From Candidatus Roizmanbacteria bacterium (GTDB lineage Bacteria > Patescibacteriota > Microgenomatia > UBA1406 > GWC2-37-13), in the NCBI GenBank assembly GCA_902200405.1, contig CABIKN020000056.1, positions 1 through 33,317 of the forward strand: DNA of 33,317 nucleotides, given 5' to 3'. Both the position numbers and the translations under genes were made by a program. Under the pieces are notes generated by a model, which did not search any database, was not told the origin of the DNA, and saw only the letters and a program-made list of their open reading frames with translations. Of the stretch, positions 23,006-31,310 are shown piece by piece. The stretch's first letter is position 1; each line of letters begins with the position of its first letter.

Positions 23006-23103
23006 AAGTTAGAAGTCAAAAGTTAAATTAAAAAGTTAAAAGTTTTAAAACTTTTTATTTTTGACTTTCAATTTTGACTTTTGATTTTTTAATTTTGACT
23101 TAT
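22995..23103 (+). repeat. 110-bp inverted repeat, copy 2
   Basis: Reverse complement of 20120-20229 with only a few differences. It spans the uvrB stop to 5 bases before the uvrA ATG. In both copies the repeat has the same polarity relative to its genes: it starts at the stop of one and ends just before the start of the next. Confidence 0.85.
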
Positions 23104-23107
23104 AAAT

Positions 23108-25993
23108 ATGGATTACATAAAAATAAGAGGCGCTCGTCAGCACAATTTAAAAAACATCAACGTCGATATTCCAAAAAATAAATTCGTTGTTATTACAGGA
23201 ATTTCCGGATCGGGGAAATCGTCACTCGCTTTCGACACGATCTATGCCGAAGGACAACGACGTTATGTTGAGTCACTTTCAGCTTATGCCCGCCAGTTTT
23301 TAGGAATTATGGATAAACCTGACGTCGATTTGATCGAAGGTCTTTCTCCAGCCATATCAATAGATCAAAAAACAACTTCACATAATCCTCGTTCAACTGT
23401 TGGAACAATTACCGAAATTTACGACTATTTGCGTTTACTTTTTGCAAAAGTCGGCCATCCTCATTGCCCAAATTGTGGTCGGGAAATCAGCAAAATGTCA
23501 GTTGACGAAATTGTGGTAAGGGTAATGAAGGAAATTGAAAACAAAATTCTTACGGATAAAATTAAACCACATAAATTTTTAATAATATCTCCAATTGTGA
23601 GAAATAAAAAAGGCGAGTTTAGAGATCTTTTTGATAATCTTCGTTCAAAAGGATTGAATCAGATTATTGTTGATGGGAAAACTTTTAGCTTGGATGATGA
23701 GATTGATTTAATCAAAACGAACAAACATAAGATAGAGACAATCCTTGATACGATTTCTTTTGGTAATAAGGAAATGAAAAATAAAACTTTTGTAGAAAGT
23801 TTAAGGTCGAGATTAGTTACCGCTATTGAGCAATCTTTGAAACTTTCAGATGGGCTTGTGATTGTTAAGACCGGCGAGATAGAACATCTATATTCAGAAA
23901 AATTCTCCTGTCCAGTTTGCAATCTTTCGCTCCCTGAAATAGAACCAAGGATGTTTTCTTTTAATTCACCTCTTGGAGCTTGTGAAAATTGCCGAGGCTT
24001 GGGAACTATTTTTGCCGTTGATCGTGATTTGATTTTAAATAAGAATCTTTCTCTTCTTGAGGGTGGGATTCTTCCTTTTAATAAATTATTTTTTCATGAA
24101 ACTTGGTATGTTCGTTTAATAAAACGGGTATGTGAAGAGGAGGGGATTGACATGAATGAACAAATAAACAAATTAACAAATAAACAAATAGACACGCTTT
24201 TAAAAGGAACCAATAAAATTTATAGAGTTGAGGGTGTAAATCGATTCGGTCGGGCAACGACGATTACGGAAAAATTTTCCGGAATTATTGCTGAATTAGA
24301 ACGTAGATTTGTTGAAACTCAAGGAGATTACTCGGCTATGGAAATACAAAAATATATGCGGGAAGAAACCTGCCCAAAGTGCAAGGGTCTCAGATTAAAA
24401 CCGGAAATTTTGGCGATCACAATCGACAAAAAAAATATCACCCAAATTTCCGATCAATCAATCAATAATCTAACCAGTTATTTTAGGGAAAAATTAGAAA
24501 CAATTTTATCAGTTTATGAAAAGCAAATTGCCAAATCTATTGTCAAAGAAATTTTAACGAGATTAAATTTTTTAAATAGTGTTGGTCTATCTTATCTGAC
24601 AATTAGTCGAAAAGCCGGGACTTTATCCGGTGGAGAGCTGCAAAGAATTCGCCTGGCCTCCCAAATCGGGAGCGGTTTGACAGGTGTTCTTTATGTGCTT
24701 GACGAACCGTCGATCGGTCTTCATCCACGCGATGTTGCTTCATTAATTAAAACTCTAAAAAATCTTCGGGATTTAGGTAATAGCTTAATCGTCGTTGAAC
24801 ATGACCGGGAAACGATGGAATCGGCCGATTATTTGGTTGAGTTGGGCGAAAAAGCCGGTAAGAACGGGGGCAAAATAATTTTTAGTGGCCAACTTTCTGA
24901 AATGAAAAAAACAAAGTCCTCATTAACCGGTCAATATTTGACTGGGGAAAAATTAATCCAAATAAAGGGCGGAAAGACACCGCCCCTACATACGAATCAT
25001 GGTGAATTGATTTTTACAGGAATTACTCATAACAATTTAAAAAATATCAATATAAAAATTCCTTTAGGCAACCTAATTGGGGTGACAGGAGTCTCTGGCT
25101 CCGGAAAATCTTCCCTGGTGACAGAGACAATTTATCCAGCCCTTAAATATTATTTGGATGGTTATTTTCATGATAAAATTGGCGAGTTTAAAAAAATTGA
25201 AGGTTATCAATATCTTGATCGAGTTCATATGGTTGATCAATCGCCAATTGGTAGAACTCCTCGCTCTAATCCAGCTACTTATATTGGTTTTTTTGATGAA
25301 ATTAGGGAGATTTTTGCCTCGACAGTCGATGCCCGTGAACGAGGGTACGAAAAAGGAAGATTTTCTTTTAATATTAAAGGCGGCCGTTGTGAAAAGTGCC
25401 AGGGAGCTGGAGTTTTAAAAATAGAGATGCAGTTTTTGGCCGATGTTTACATCATTTGCGATGTCTGTCAGAGTAATCGTTATAACAAAGAAACACTTGA
25501 AGTTAAATATAAGGACAAAAATATTTATGAAATTTTAAAGATGACAGTTGATGAAGCTCTGATTTTTTTTAATAATCATTTTAAAGTATATTCTAAACTA
25601 AATTTTTTGCAAAAAACCGGATTAGGTTATTTGGAATTAGGCCAGCCGGCGCCAACATTGTCCGGAGGAGAAGCTCAGCGGTTAAAATTAGCTAATGAAT
25701 TATCAAAGCGTGATACGGGTAGAACTATTTACATACTTGATGAGCCGACGACCGGTTTACATTTTTATGACATTAGTAAATTACTTCATACGATTACTGA
25801 GTTAGTTGACCGCGGTAATACGGTGATTGTTATAGAACACAATCTTGATGTTATTAAAAGCTGTCAATATATAATTGATCTTGGACCCGATGGAGGAGAT
25901 AATGGGGGAAAGGTGATTTATCAGGGAGAAATGAATGGTATTCTTAAAGAAAAGGAATCATATACGGGGGAATATCTCAGAAAAATAAAATAA
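23108..25993 (+). CDS. uvrA: Excinuclease ABC subunit A
   Basis: 961 residues, full length. DNA-damage sensor, an ABC-type ATPase dimer. First Walker [15 protein letters not shown]; first zinc-type motif CPNCGREIS ... [21 protein letters not shown]; signature [38 protein letters not shown] (residues about 505-545); second Walker [12 protein letters not shown]; second zinc finger [17 protein letters not shown] ... CDVCQ; second signature [16 protein letters not shown] and [12 protein letters not shown] short palindromic insert is visible at [15 protein letters not shown] before the second ATPase half. Follows uvrB directly. The upstream gap is a repeat. Confidence 0.98.
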   Translation: MDYIKIRGARQHNLKNINVDIPKNKFVVITGISGSGKSSLAFDTIYAEGQRRYVESLSAYARQFLGIMDKPDVDLIEGLSPAISIDQKTTSHNPRSTVGTITEIYDYLRLLFAKVGHPHCPNCGREISKMSVDEIVVRVMKEIENKILTDKIKPHKFLIISPIVRNKKGEFRDLFDNLRSKGLNQIIVDGKTFSLDDEIDLIKTNKHKIETILDTISFGNKEMKNKTFVESLRSRLVTAIEQSLKLSDGLVIVKTGEIEHLYSEKFSCPVCNLSLPEIEPRMFSFNSPLGACENCRGLGTIFAVDRDLILNKNLSLLEGGILPFNKLFFHETWYVRLIKRVCEEEGIDMNEQINKLTNKQIDTLLKGTNKIYRVEGVNRFGRATTITEKFSGIIAELERRFVETQGDYSAMEIQKYMREETCPKCKGLRLKPEILAITIDKKNITQISDQSINNLTSYFREKLETILSVYEKQIAKSIVKEILTRLNFLNSVGLSYLTISRKAGTLSGGELQRIRLASQIGSGLTGVLYVLDEPSIGLHPRDVASLIKTLKNLRDLGNSLIVVEHDRETMESADYLVELGEKAGKNGGKIIFSGQLSEMKKTKSSLTGQYLTGEKLIQIKGGKTPPLHTNHGELIFTGITHNNLKNINIKIPLGNLIGVTGVSGSGKSSLVTETIYPALKYYLDGYFHDKIGEFKKIEGYQYLDRVHMVDQSPIGRTPRSNPATYIGFFDEIREIFASTVDARERGYEKGRFSFNIKGGRCEKCQGAGVLKIEMQFLADVYIICDVCQSNRYNKETLEVKYKDKNIYEILKMTVDEALIFFNNHFKVYSKLNFLQKTGLGYLELGQPAPTLSGGEAQRLKLANELSKRDTGRTIYILDEPTTGLHFYDISKLLHTITELVDRGNTVIVIEHNLDVIKSCQYIIDLGPDGGDNGGKVIYQGEMNGILKEKESYTGEYLRKIK
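24967..24985. repeat. GC-rich palindromic insert inside uvrA
   Basis: GGGCGG-AAAGACA-CCGCCC, followed by CTACA, in frame within uvrA and coding for GGKTPP. UvrA proteins usually have only a short variable linker here, so this looks like a small palindromic element tolerated in a loop. Confidence 0.55.
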
Positions 25994-25999
25994 TGTAGT

Positions 26000-26065
26000 T
26001 GTCATCCCCTTGAAGAAGGGGATCCAGTATATTTAGTCTAGATTCCCGCCTCCGCGGGAATGACA
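26000..26065. repeat. TGTCAT-ended palindromic repeat unit, full copy
   Basis: A 66-base unit: TGTCAT at the left end, ATGACA at the right end, with hairpins CCCCTTGAAGAAGGGG and TCCCGCCTCCGCGGGA inside. The left half recurs at 19023. Lies between uvrA and the transglutaminase-like gene and may act as terminator for uvrA. Confidence 0.8.
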
Positions 26066-26076
26066 ATAACCAAATT

Positions 26077-27912
26077 ATGAAATTTTTATTCAAGTATTTA
26101 TTTTTCGTACTTATATCATCTATCATCTTTCATCTATCATCTGCCAGTGTTCTTGCTGCTGAATTTAAGACCGACTATCAAGTTGAATATAATCTTTCTC
26201 AATCACAAAATAATTTAAATTCTCAAGTGATTTTTAAAATAAAGATCATTAATTTAAAAAGTGAAGTATTTGTCAGTAAATTTTCTATAAGTATTCCTAA
26301 TACTTTTTCAATTACTAATCTTAAAACCTCTGATGACAACGGATATATTACACCTAAAATTACGACTGACGAAGATAAAACTAAGATAGAATTGGAATTT
26401 TCAAATCCAGCCGTTGGAAAAGATTCAGTGAACACTTTTTTTTTGAACTTTGATCAAGCTAATTTATTTAAAGTTAACGGTAAGATCTGGGAAGTAGTTT
26501 TACCCGTCATAGAAAGTAAAGAAAATGAATCTCATACAGTGACGGTTAATCTACCGGAAACAACGAACAAAAAAATTTCTATTTCAAAACCAAAACCCGA
26601 CTTGGTTACAGGAAATAAAATAATTTGGAACAACCCAAATACTAGAACGATCTATGCTGTTTTTGGGGAGAGTCAAGTTTACCAATCAGAATTAACATAT
26701 CACTTGAAAAATGACCAAATTTACCCAATTTTTACAGAAGTCGCTTTTCCACCAGAAACTCCTAATCAGAAGATATTTTTACAATCAATAAATAAACCAC
26801 CAGAATCTGTCCGCATAGATGAAGATGGAAATTATTTGGGGAAATATTTTCTTAAGCCGCTAGAAACAAAAACAATTGTTTATAAAAGTTTAATTGAGGT
26901 TTATTCAAAAACAAGAGATGAAGCCACTCCATATTTTAGATCAATAATTAATCAGCAAAAAAATCACTTACTTACAGCAAAAAAATATTGGCAGATAAGT
27001 AAAGTTGATTTCGCTGAAAACATTAATACCCCAAAAGAGATCTATAATTTTGTCACGAGTAGCCTTAAATATAATTACAGCAAAATTAATTCAAATAATA
27101 AACGTTTAGGAGCAGAGGCTGTTTTATCAAACCCTGACCAAGCAGTTTGTATGGAATTTACTGATCTTTTTATTGCTATTGCTAGGGAAAAAGGAATTTA
27201 TAGCCGGGAAATACAAGGTTATGGTTTTTCTTTGGATCCCAAGCTACAACCTTTATCTTTATCGTCTGATATTTTACATGCTTGGCCGGAGTACTATGAT
27301 TTAAAAACTGAAAGCTGGATAGCGGTTGATCCAACTTGGGAGAACACTTCGGGGATTGATTATTTTTCTTCATTTGATCTTAATCACATAGCTTTTGTTA
27401 TTCATGGAAAAAATCCGGAGTATCCGCAGCCTGCCGGGATGTATAAGATAGAAAATTCCCGCGACGTCTCTATCAAACCAACGACGGACAAACCAATAGA
27501 AAAAAAGGAAATTGTTATTGAAGGAATAAATTTTCCAACCACAATTTCTGACAAAAAATCTTATAAAGGAAAATTTATTATTAAGAATAATGGGAATAGT
27601 TATCTTTGGCAGGTTCCCGTTAATCTAGAAGCAAAAAACATCATCATTGAGAAAGAAAAATTTGTTATTCCAGTTTTGGCCCCTTTTGAAAAAAAGTCGA
27701 TTACTTTTAACTATTCTTCAGGGGAAAAAAATAAAAGAATCCAGGGAATATTAACGATAAATGTTTTACAAAAACAGCTTTTAGAACAAAAAATTAACAT
27801 CATTCCTTTTATCTATACTTTAATAATTAAAATTTTTGCCGTTCTTTTAGGTCTATCTGTTCTATTTTTAATTTATAGAGTAATTTTAAACATAAAGCGT
27901 CATGATCACTAA
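26077..27912 (+). CDS. Exported transglutaminase-like protein, C-terminal anchor
   Basis: 611 residues. Signal peptide (FLFKYLFFVLISSIIFHLSS ... SVLAAEF). Two beta-rich segments (about 30-270). Transglutaminase core about 320-460: AVCMEFTDLFIAIAREKG (Cys), DILHAWPEYYD (His), WIAVDPTWENTSG (Asp), the Cys-His-Asp triad in its usual order. Then an immunoglobulin-like region (YKGKFIIKNNGNSYLWQVPV) and one membrane helix near the C-terminus (LIIKIFAVLLGLSVLFLIYRVIL). Bacterial members act as cysteine proteases or amide transferases outside the membrane; the target is unknown. Its last bases overlap uvrC by 11, so co-transcription with repair genes is likely positional, not functional. Confidence 0.88.
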   Translation: MKFLFKYLFFVLISSIIFHLSSASVLAAEFKTDYQVEYNLSQSQNNLNSQVIFKIKIINLKSEVFVSKFSISIPNTFSITNLKTSDDNGYITPKITTDEDKTKIELEFSNPAVGKDSVNTFFLNFDQANLFKVNGKIWEVVLPVIESKENESHTVTVNLPETTNKKISISKPKPDLVTGNKIIWNNPNTRTIYAVFGESQVYQSELTYHLKNDQIYPIFTEVAFPPETPNQKIFLQSINKPPESVRIDEDGNYLGKYFLKPLETKTIVYKSLIEVYSKTRDEATPYFRSIINQQKNHLLTAKKYWQISKVDFAENINTPKEIYNFVTSSLKYNYSKINSNNKRLGAEAVLSNPDQAVCMEFTDLFIAIAREKGIYSREIQGYGFSLDPKLQPLSLSSDILHAWPEYYDLKTESWIAVDPTWENTSGIDYFSSFDLNHIAFVIHGKNPEYPQPAGMYKIENSRDVSIKPTTDKPIEKKEIVIEGINFPTTISDKKSYKGKFIIKNNGNSYLWQVPVNLEAKNIIIEKEKFVIPVLAPFEKKSITFNYSSGEKNKRIQGILTINVLQKQLLEQKINIIPFIYTLIIKIFAVLLGLSVLFLIYRVILNIKRHDH

Positions 27913-29173
27913 GAATCAGATAAATAACCTACCTAATACGATAGGTCTCTATTTTTTTAAGAATAACAAAGTAATTAATTACATTGGCAAATCGGTCAAT
28001 ATCAAAGCTAGAGTATTATCTCATCTGGAAAATGCTAAATTGGATAATAAAGAAAGATTGATAATTGATAATTCAAATAAAATTGAAACAATTGTCACCG
28101 AATCGGAATTTAAGGCCTTAATTCTTGAGGCGAAATTAATTAGAGAATTTCAACCGAAATATAATTCGATTTGGAAAGATGATAAAAGCCCGCTTTATGT
28201 TAAAATAACCAATAATGACGAATTTCCAAAGATAGTTATTACTCGCAAACCCTCGGATAAATCGTTATATTTCGGTCCTTTTTCATCAGTCAGAATGGTT
28301 GAAAAAATTATTAATGATATCAGACGAATCATACCGTTTTGCACCCAAAAAAAAATCAGTAAAAAGGCTTGTTTTTATTCCAAAATTAATCTATGCGATC
28401 CTTGTCCGAATGAGATAAATAATTGTAGAGACGAGGCATGCCTCGTCTTAAAAAAACAATATAAAAAAAATATAAAACAAGTAATCTCTATATTAAATGG
28501 GAATGTAAAAGAAATTATAAATAGTCTAAATCATCAATTAAATATATTGATAAGAGATGAGCATTATGAGGAAGCTATTGTTATTCGCAATAAAATATTT
28601 AGATTCAACCGATTACTAAGTTTAAAAGATGACTATGACTTTTCTGTCAATAATAATGAAAAAAGAATAGGTAAATTGCTTGTTATTTTGAAAAAATATT
28701 TTCCAAAAATTAAGGCGCTTAATCGAATCGAGACATATGATATTAGCAATTTAGGATTAAAACAGGCAGTTGGATCGATGGTAGTGATGAAAGACGGTCA
28801 GATTGATAAAAAAGAATACCGCAAATTTAAAATAAAACAATTTGGTTTGAGATCAGACTTTGACAGATTAAAGGAAGTTATAAATAGAAGACTTAAACAG
28901 AAATGGATGTTCCCTGATTTGATTATTATCGATGGAGGTAAACCGCAAATCAAGGCAATTTTAACAGTGTTTGAATTTAATAAAATATCCATACCTTTAG
29001 TTGGAATAGCCAAAAATCCAGATAGAGTGATTGTGGGAATTGAAGGCTATCCAAATTTATTCCTAAAAAATGACAGTAGTGTCTTAAATGTTATTAGACT
29101 TATGCGTGATGAATCACACCGCTTTGCCCGTAAATATCATCTGTTTTTAAGAAGTAAGGACTTTTTGATATAA
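27902..29173 (+). CDS. uvrC: Excinuclease ABC subunit C, short form
   Basis: 423 residues against ~600 in typical bacteria. GIY-YIG nuclease at the N-terminus: GLYFFKNNKVINYIGKSVNIKAR, with Glu in ESEFKALILEAKLIREFQPKYN. Cys cluster CFYSKINLCDPCPN. UVR motif near residues 215-240 (EEAIVIRNKIFRF). C-terminal RNase H-like nuclease: ETYDISNLGLKQAVGSMVV, LIIIDGGKPQ, RDESHRFARKYH with the catalytic acids. The tandem helix-hairpin-helix domain that normally follows is absent; the gene stops right after the nuclease. A 20-base perfect palindrome lies inside (28429-28448), coding RDEACL. It makes the two incisions with UvrB. Confidence 0.95.
   Translation: MITKNQINNLPNTIGLYFFKNNKVINYIGKSVNIKARVLSHLENAKLDNKERLIIDNSNKIETIVTESEFKALILEAKLIREFQPKYNSIWKDDKSPLYVKITNNDEFPKIVITRKPSDKSLYFGPFSSVRMVEKIINDIRRIIPFCTQKKISKKACFYSKINLCDPCPNEINNCRDEACLVLKKQYKKNIKQVISILNGNVKEIINSLNHQLNILIRDEHYEEAIVIRNKIFRFNRLLSLKDDYDFSVNNNEKRIGKLLVILKKYFPKIKALNRIETYDISNLGLKQAVGSMVVMKDGQIDKKEYRKFKIKQFGLRSDFDRLKEVINRRLKQKWMFPDLIIIDGGKPQIKAILTVFEFNKISIPLVGIAKNPDRVIVGIEGYPNLFLKNDSSVLNVIRLMRDESHRFARKYHLFLRSKDFLI
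28429..28448. repeat. Perfect 20-bp palindrome inside uvrC
   Basis: AGACGAGGCATGCCTCGTCT is its own reverse complement. It is in frame within uvrC, just after the Cys cluster, and GC-rich in an AT-rich gene. It looks like a small mobile palindrome inserted in frame. Confidence 0.7.
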
Positions 29174-29174
29174 T
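29169..29174 (+). promoter_or_regulatory. -10 box (TATAAT) across the uvrC stop
   Basis: TATAAT contains the uvrC TAA and lies 11 bases before ATG 29186 of the holin-like gene, giving that gene and possibly secG their own promoter. Confidence 0.5.
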
Positions 29175-29185
29175 GATTGGGTCAT

Positions 29186-29584
29186 ATGAAAAAAATATTT
29201 AGAATGATAGTTTTTTCCGCAGTAGCCATATTTCTTACGGCTCTTTGGAATAAAGGTTTTATTATAAAATCTGATCCGATGATATATATAAAAGCAGCCT
29301 TACTAATCGCAGCGGTTTATTATCTGGTTCTGCCGATTAGCAAATTAATTTTATTGCCATTAAATATTATTTCTTTAGGTTTAGTTTCAGTGATATTTTA
29401 TTCGGCGGTTCTGTTTTTTTTGTTCAATCAGTTTGATTTAATAGCTGTTAAAGAGTGGATTTTTCCAGGTGCTAAGATATTTGGAATTACATTAAGTAAG
29501 ATTCAAATTTCAGGTACGGCCAATATCTTTGTTTCCTCTTTTTCGATTTCTACCATTATTAATTTATTAGAAAAAATAATATGA
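29186..29584 (+). CDS. Small membrane protein, phage-holin-like (Hol4-type)
   Basis: 132 residues with four hydrophobic segments: MIVFSAVAIFLTALW, IKAALLIAAVYYLVLPISKLILLPLNIISLGLVSVIFYSAV as two to three helices, and a C-terminal NIFVSSFSISTIINLL. The P-I-S-K-L-I-L-L-P-L-N pattern after the second helix is that of the 'phage holin family 4 / mycobacterial 4 TMS' proteins, widespread chromosomal membrane proteins despite the name. A TTG at 29177 is open, but ATG 29186 fits the TATAAT spacing. Overlaps secG by 4 bases. Confidence 0.7.
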   Translation: MKKIFRMIVFSAVAIFLTALWNKGFIIKSDPMIYIKAALLIAAVYYLVLPISKLILLPLNIISLGLVSVIFYSAVLFFLFNQFDLIAVKEWIFPGAKIFGITLSKIQISGTANIFVSSFSISTIINLLEKII

Positions 29585-29799
29585 AGGATTTTCTTTTAAT
29601 TCTCAATATCGTTTTCAGTGTTTTAATTGTTGTATTTATATTAATTCAGGGAAGAGGCGCAGGCTTGGGTAGCGCTTGGGGTGGCGGAGGTGAAATGTTC
29701 CAAACTCGACGAGGAATGGAAAAAATAATTCTTTGGTTAACAACAATTTTTATTATCATTTTTTTAGTGGTTTCTTTGATAAATCTTTTTGTTAAATGA
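29581..29799 (+). CDS. secG: Preprotein translocase subunit SecG
   Basis: 72 residues, the usual size. Two membrane helices flank the family motif: LNIVFSVLIVVFILIQGRGAGLGSAWGGGGEMFQTRRGMEK, then IILWLTTIFIIIFLVVSLI. The Q-x-(G)-R-G-x-G-L-G ... F ... R-R-G pattern is characteristic. Assists SecYEG export. Coupled to the upstream (ATGA overlap) and downstream (ATGA overlap) genes, so the three make an operon. Confidence 0.93.
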   Translation: MKDFLLILNIVFSVLIVVFILIQGRGAGLGSAWGGGGEMFQTRRGMEKIILWLTTIFIIIFLVVSLINLFVK

Positions 29800-31160
29800 G
29801 CAAAAAAACTTTTCGATATTACTATTGGTTACTCTTAGAGTTTATTAAGAAATACTCGCGATTAATCTTAATGAGCTTTTTTATCGGATTCATCAGTTTG
29901 ATTGGTTTTTTGTCAGTTTCTCCGTATTTAAAATCTTTCTTTAATAAACAAGAATCAATTGGTTTGGTGGGTAAATATGACTTTACTAATCTACCTGATG
30001 AAGTTATGGTAAAAGTTTCTAATGGACTGATAAATATAAATGAAAAAGGGGAAATAGTTCCCGTTTTAGCAAATTCTTGGGAAGTTAAGGATGGTGGAAA
30101 ACAATATCGATTTTATTTAAAAAATAATCTACTTTGGAATGACGATAAAAAATTTACAGCATCGGATGTGAATTATCAATTTAATGATGTAAAAATAAAA
30201 GTCGTTGATAAAAATGTATTGGATTTTTACTTAAATAAACCACTTGGAATTTTTCCAACCTATTTAAGCAAGGCTTTAATGCGTCCGCCCTTAATAGGAA
30301 TTGCAGGTTTTTATAAATTAGGAAAATATAAAATGCTCAATGGTTCTTTGGTAGACCTAACCCTTGTGCCCAATACTAAAGATCTGATGACGATCAAATA
30401 TAAATTTTATAGTAATGAGTCCGATCTAGTAACGGCCTACAAAAAAGGCGAAATTAATAAAATGACCTTATCAAAAAAGTCAGTAGCAGATACTTTCATA
30501 AATTGGAAAAATAGCGAGATAATAAAGTCCGTTGATCATACCCGTTTATTAACATTATTTTTTAACAATAAAGGAAAAACATTTTCAAATAAGGATATTA
30601 AAGATGCATTTGCTATGATGATGGACTATCAAAAGCTTTCCAATTTTGGAGAAATTGCCAGAGGGCCGATCTCACCTGCATCCTGGGCATATAATTCGAA
30701 CCTGAAAACCAACAGTTACGATATTGATACGGCCACAAAAATTGTTAAAAAAGATATGGATGCCACTGAATCGGGTCAATTAAATTTATTAACATCATAC
30801 GATTATTATGATGCAGCAGATAGTATTGCCGGAGAAATAAAAAAAACAGGATTAAAAGTAGACATTAATATGATTTCCTACGATTTACCGGACAACTTTG
30901 ATTTATTGTTGGTTTTCTGGAATGTACCTAAAGACCCAGATCAATATTATTTCTGGCACTCAACCCAAATAGGTCCGAATAAAAGCAATATTAGTAATTA
31001 CCAAAATGTTAAAGTTGATAAACTTTTAGAGGAAGGGAGATCGACCGTTAACATTGAAGAGAGAAGTAAGTTCTATCAAGAGTTTCAGAAAATAATTCAG
31101 GATGATCCGCCGGCTTTATTCTTATATTATCCGTATGTTTATACGATTAAGAGGAAATAA
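29796..31160 (+). CDS. Peptide-type ABC solute-binding protein, family 5
   Basis: 454 residues. An N-terminal membrane anchor (IKKYSRLILMSFFIGFISLIGFLSV) is followed by an SBP_bac_5 fold: NLPDEVMVKVSNGLININEKGEIVPVLANSWEVKDGGKQYRFYLKNNLLWNDDKKFTASDVNYQF is the typical start, where 'p.La..w...dg..y.f.Lr.gv.f.dG.p.tA.Dv.f' is usual. Later FDLLLVFWNVPKDPDQYYFW and DPPALFLYYPYVYTIKRK. Captures oligopeptides or similar compounds outside the membrane. No permease or ATPase genes are next to it. Overlaps secG by 4 bases. Confidence 0.88.
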   Translation: MSKKTFRYYYWLLLEFIKKYSRLILMSFFIGFISLIGFLSVSPYLKSFFNKQESIGLVGKYDFTNLPDEVMVKVSNGLININEKGEIVPVLANSWEVKDGGKQYRFYLKNNLLWNDDKKFTASDVNYQFNDVKIKVVDKNVLDFYLNKPLGIFPTYLSKALMRPPLIGIAGFYKLGKYKMLNGSLVDLTLVPNTKDLMTIKYKFYSNESDLVTAYKKGEINKMTLSKKSVADTFINWKNSEIIKSVDHTRLLTLFFNNKGKTFSNKDIKDAFAMMMDYQKLSNFGEIARGPISPASWAYNSNLKTNSYDIDTATKIVKKDMDATESGQLNLLTSYDYYDAADSIAGEIKKTGLKVDINMISYDLPDNFDLLLVFWNVPKDPDQYYFWHSTQIGPNKSNISNYQNVKVDKLLEEGRSTVNIEERSKFYQEFQKIIQDDPPALFLYYPYVYTIKRK

Positions 31161-31172
31161 CTGCATAATCAG

Positions 31173-31302
31173 ACCAATACTACCAATCCGACCAATAAGC
31201 CAATAAATGTAAAAATAATTGAATAAACAAATGAAGAAATAAATTTAATTATTTTATTATTTGTTTATTTAATCATTCATTGGTAGTATTTGTAGTATTG
31301 GT
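31173..31302. terminator. Large imperfect inverted repeat after the SBP gene
   Basis: ACCAATACTACCAAT (31173-31187) is complementary to parts of 31279-31302, and AATAAACAAAT (31222-31232) pairs perfectly with ATTTGTTTATT (31259-31269). The region could form a long, bidirectional terminator-like hairpin between the SBP gene and the end of the recombinase gene. Confidence 0.45.
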
Positions 31303-31310
31303 TTATTTAA

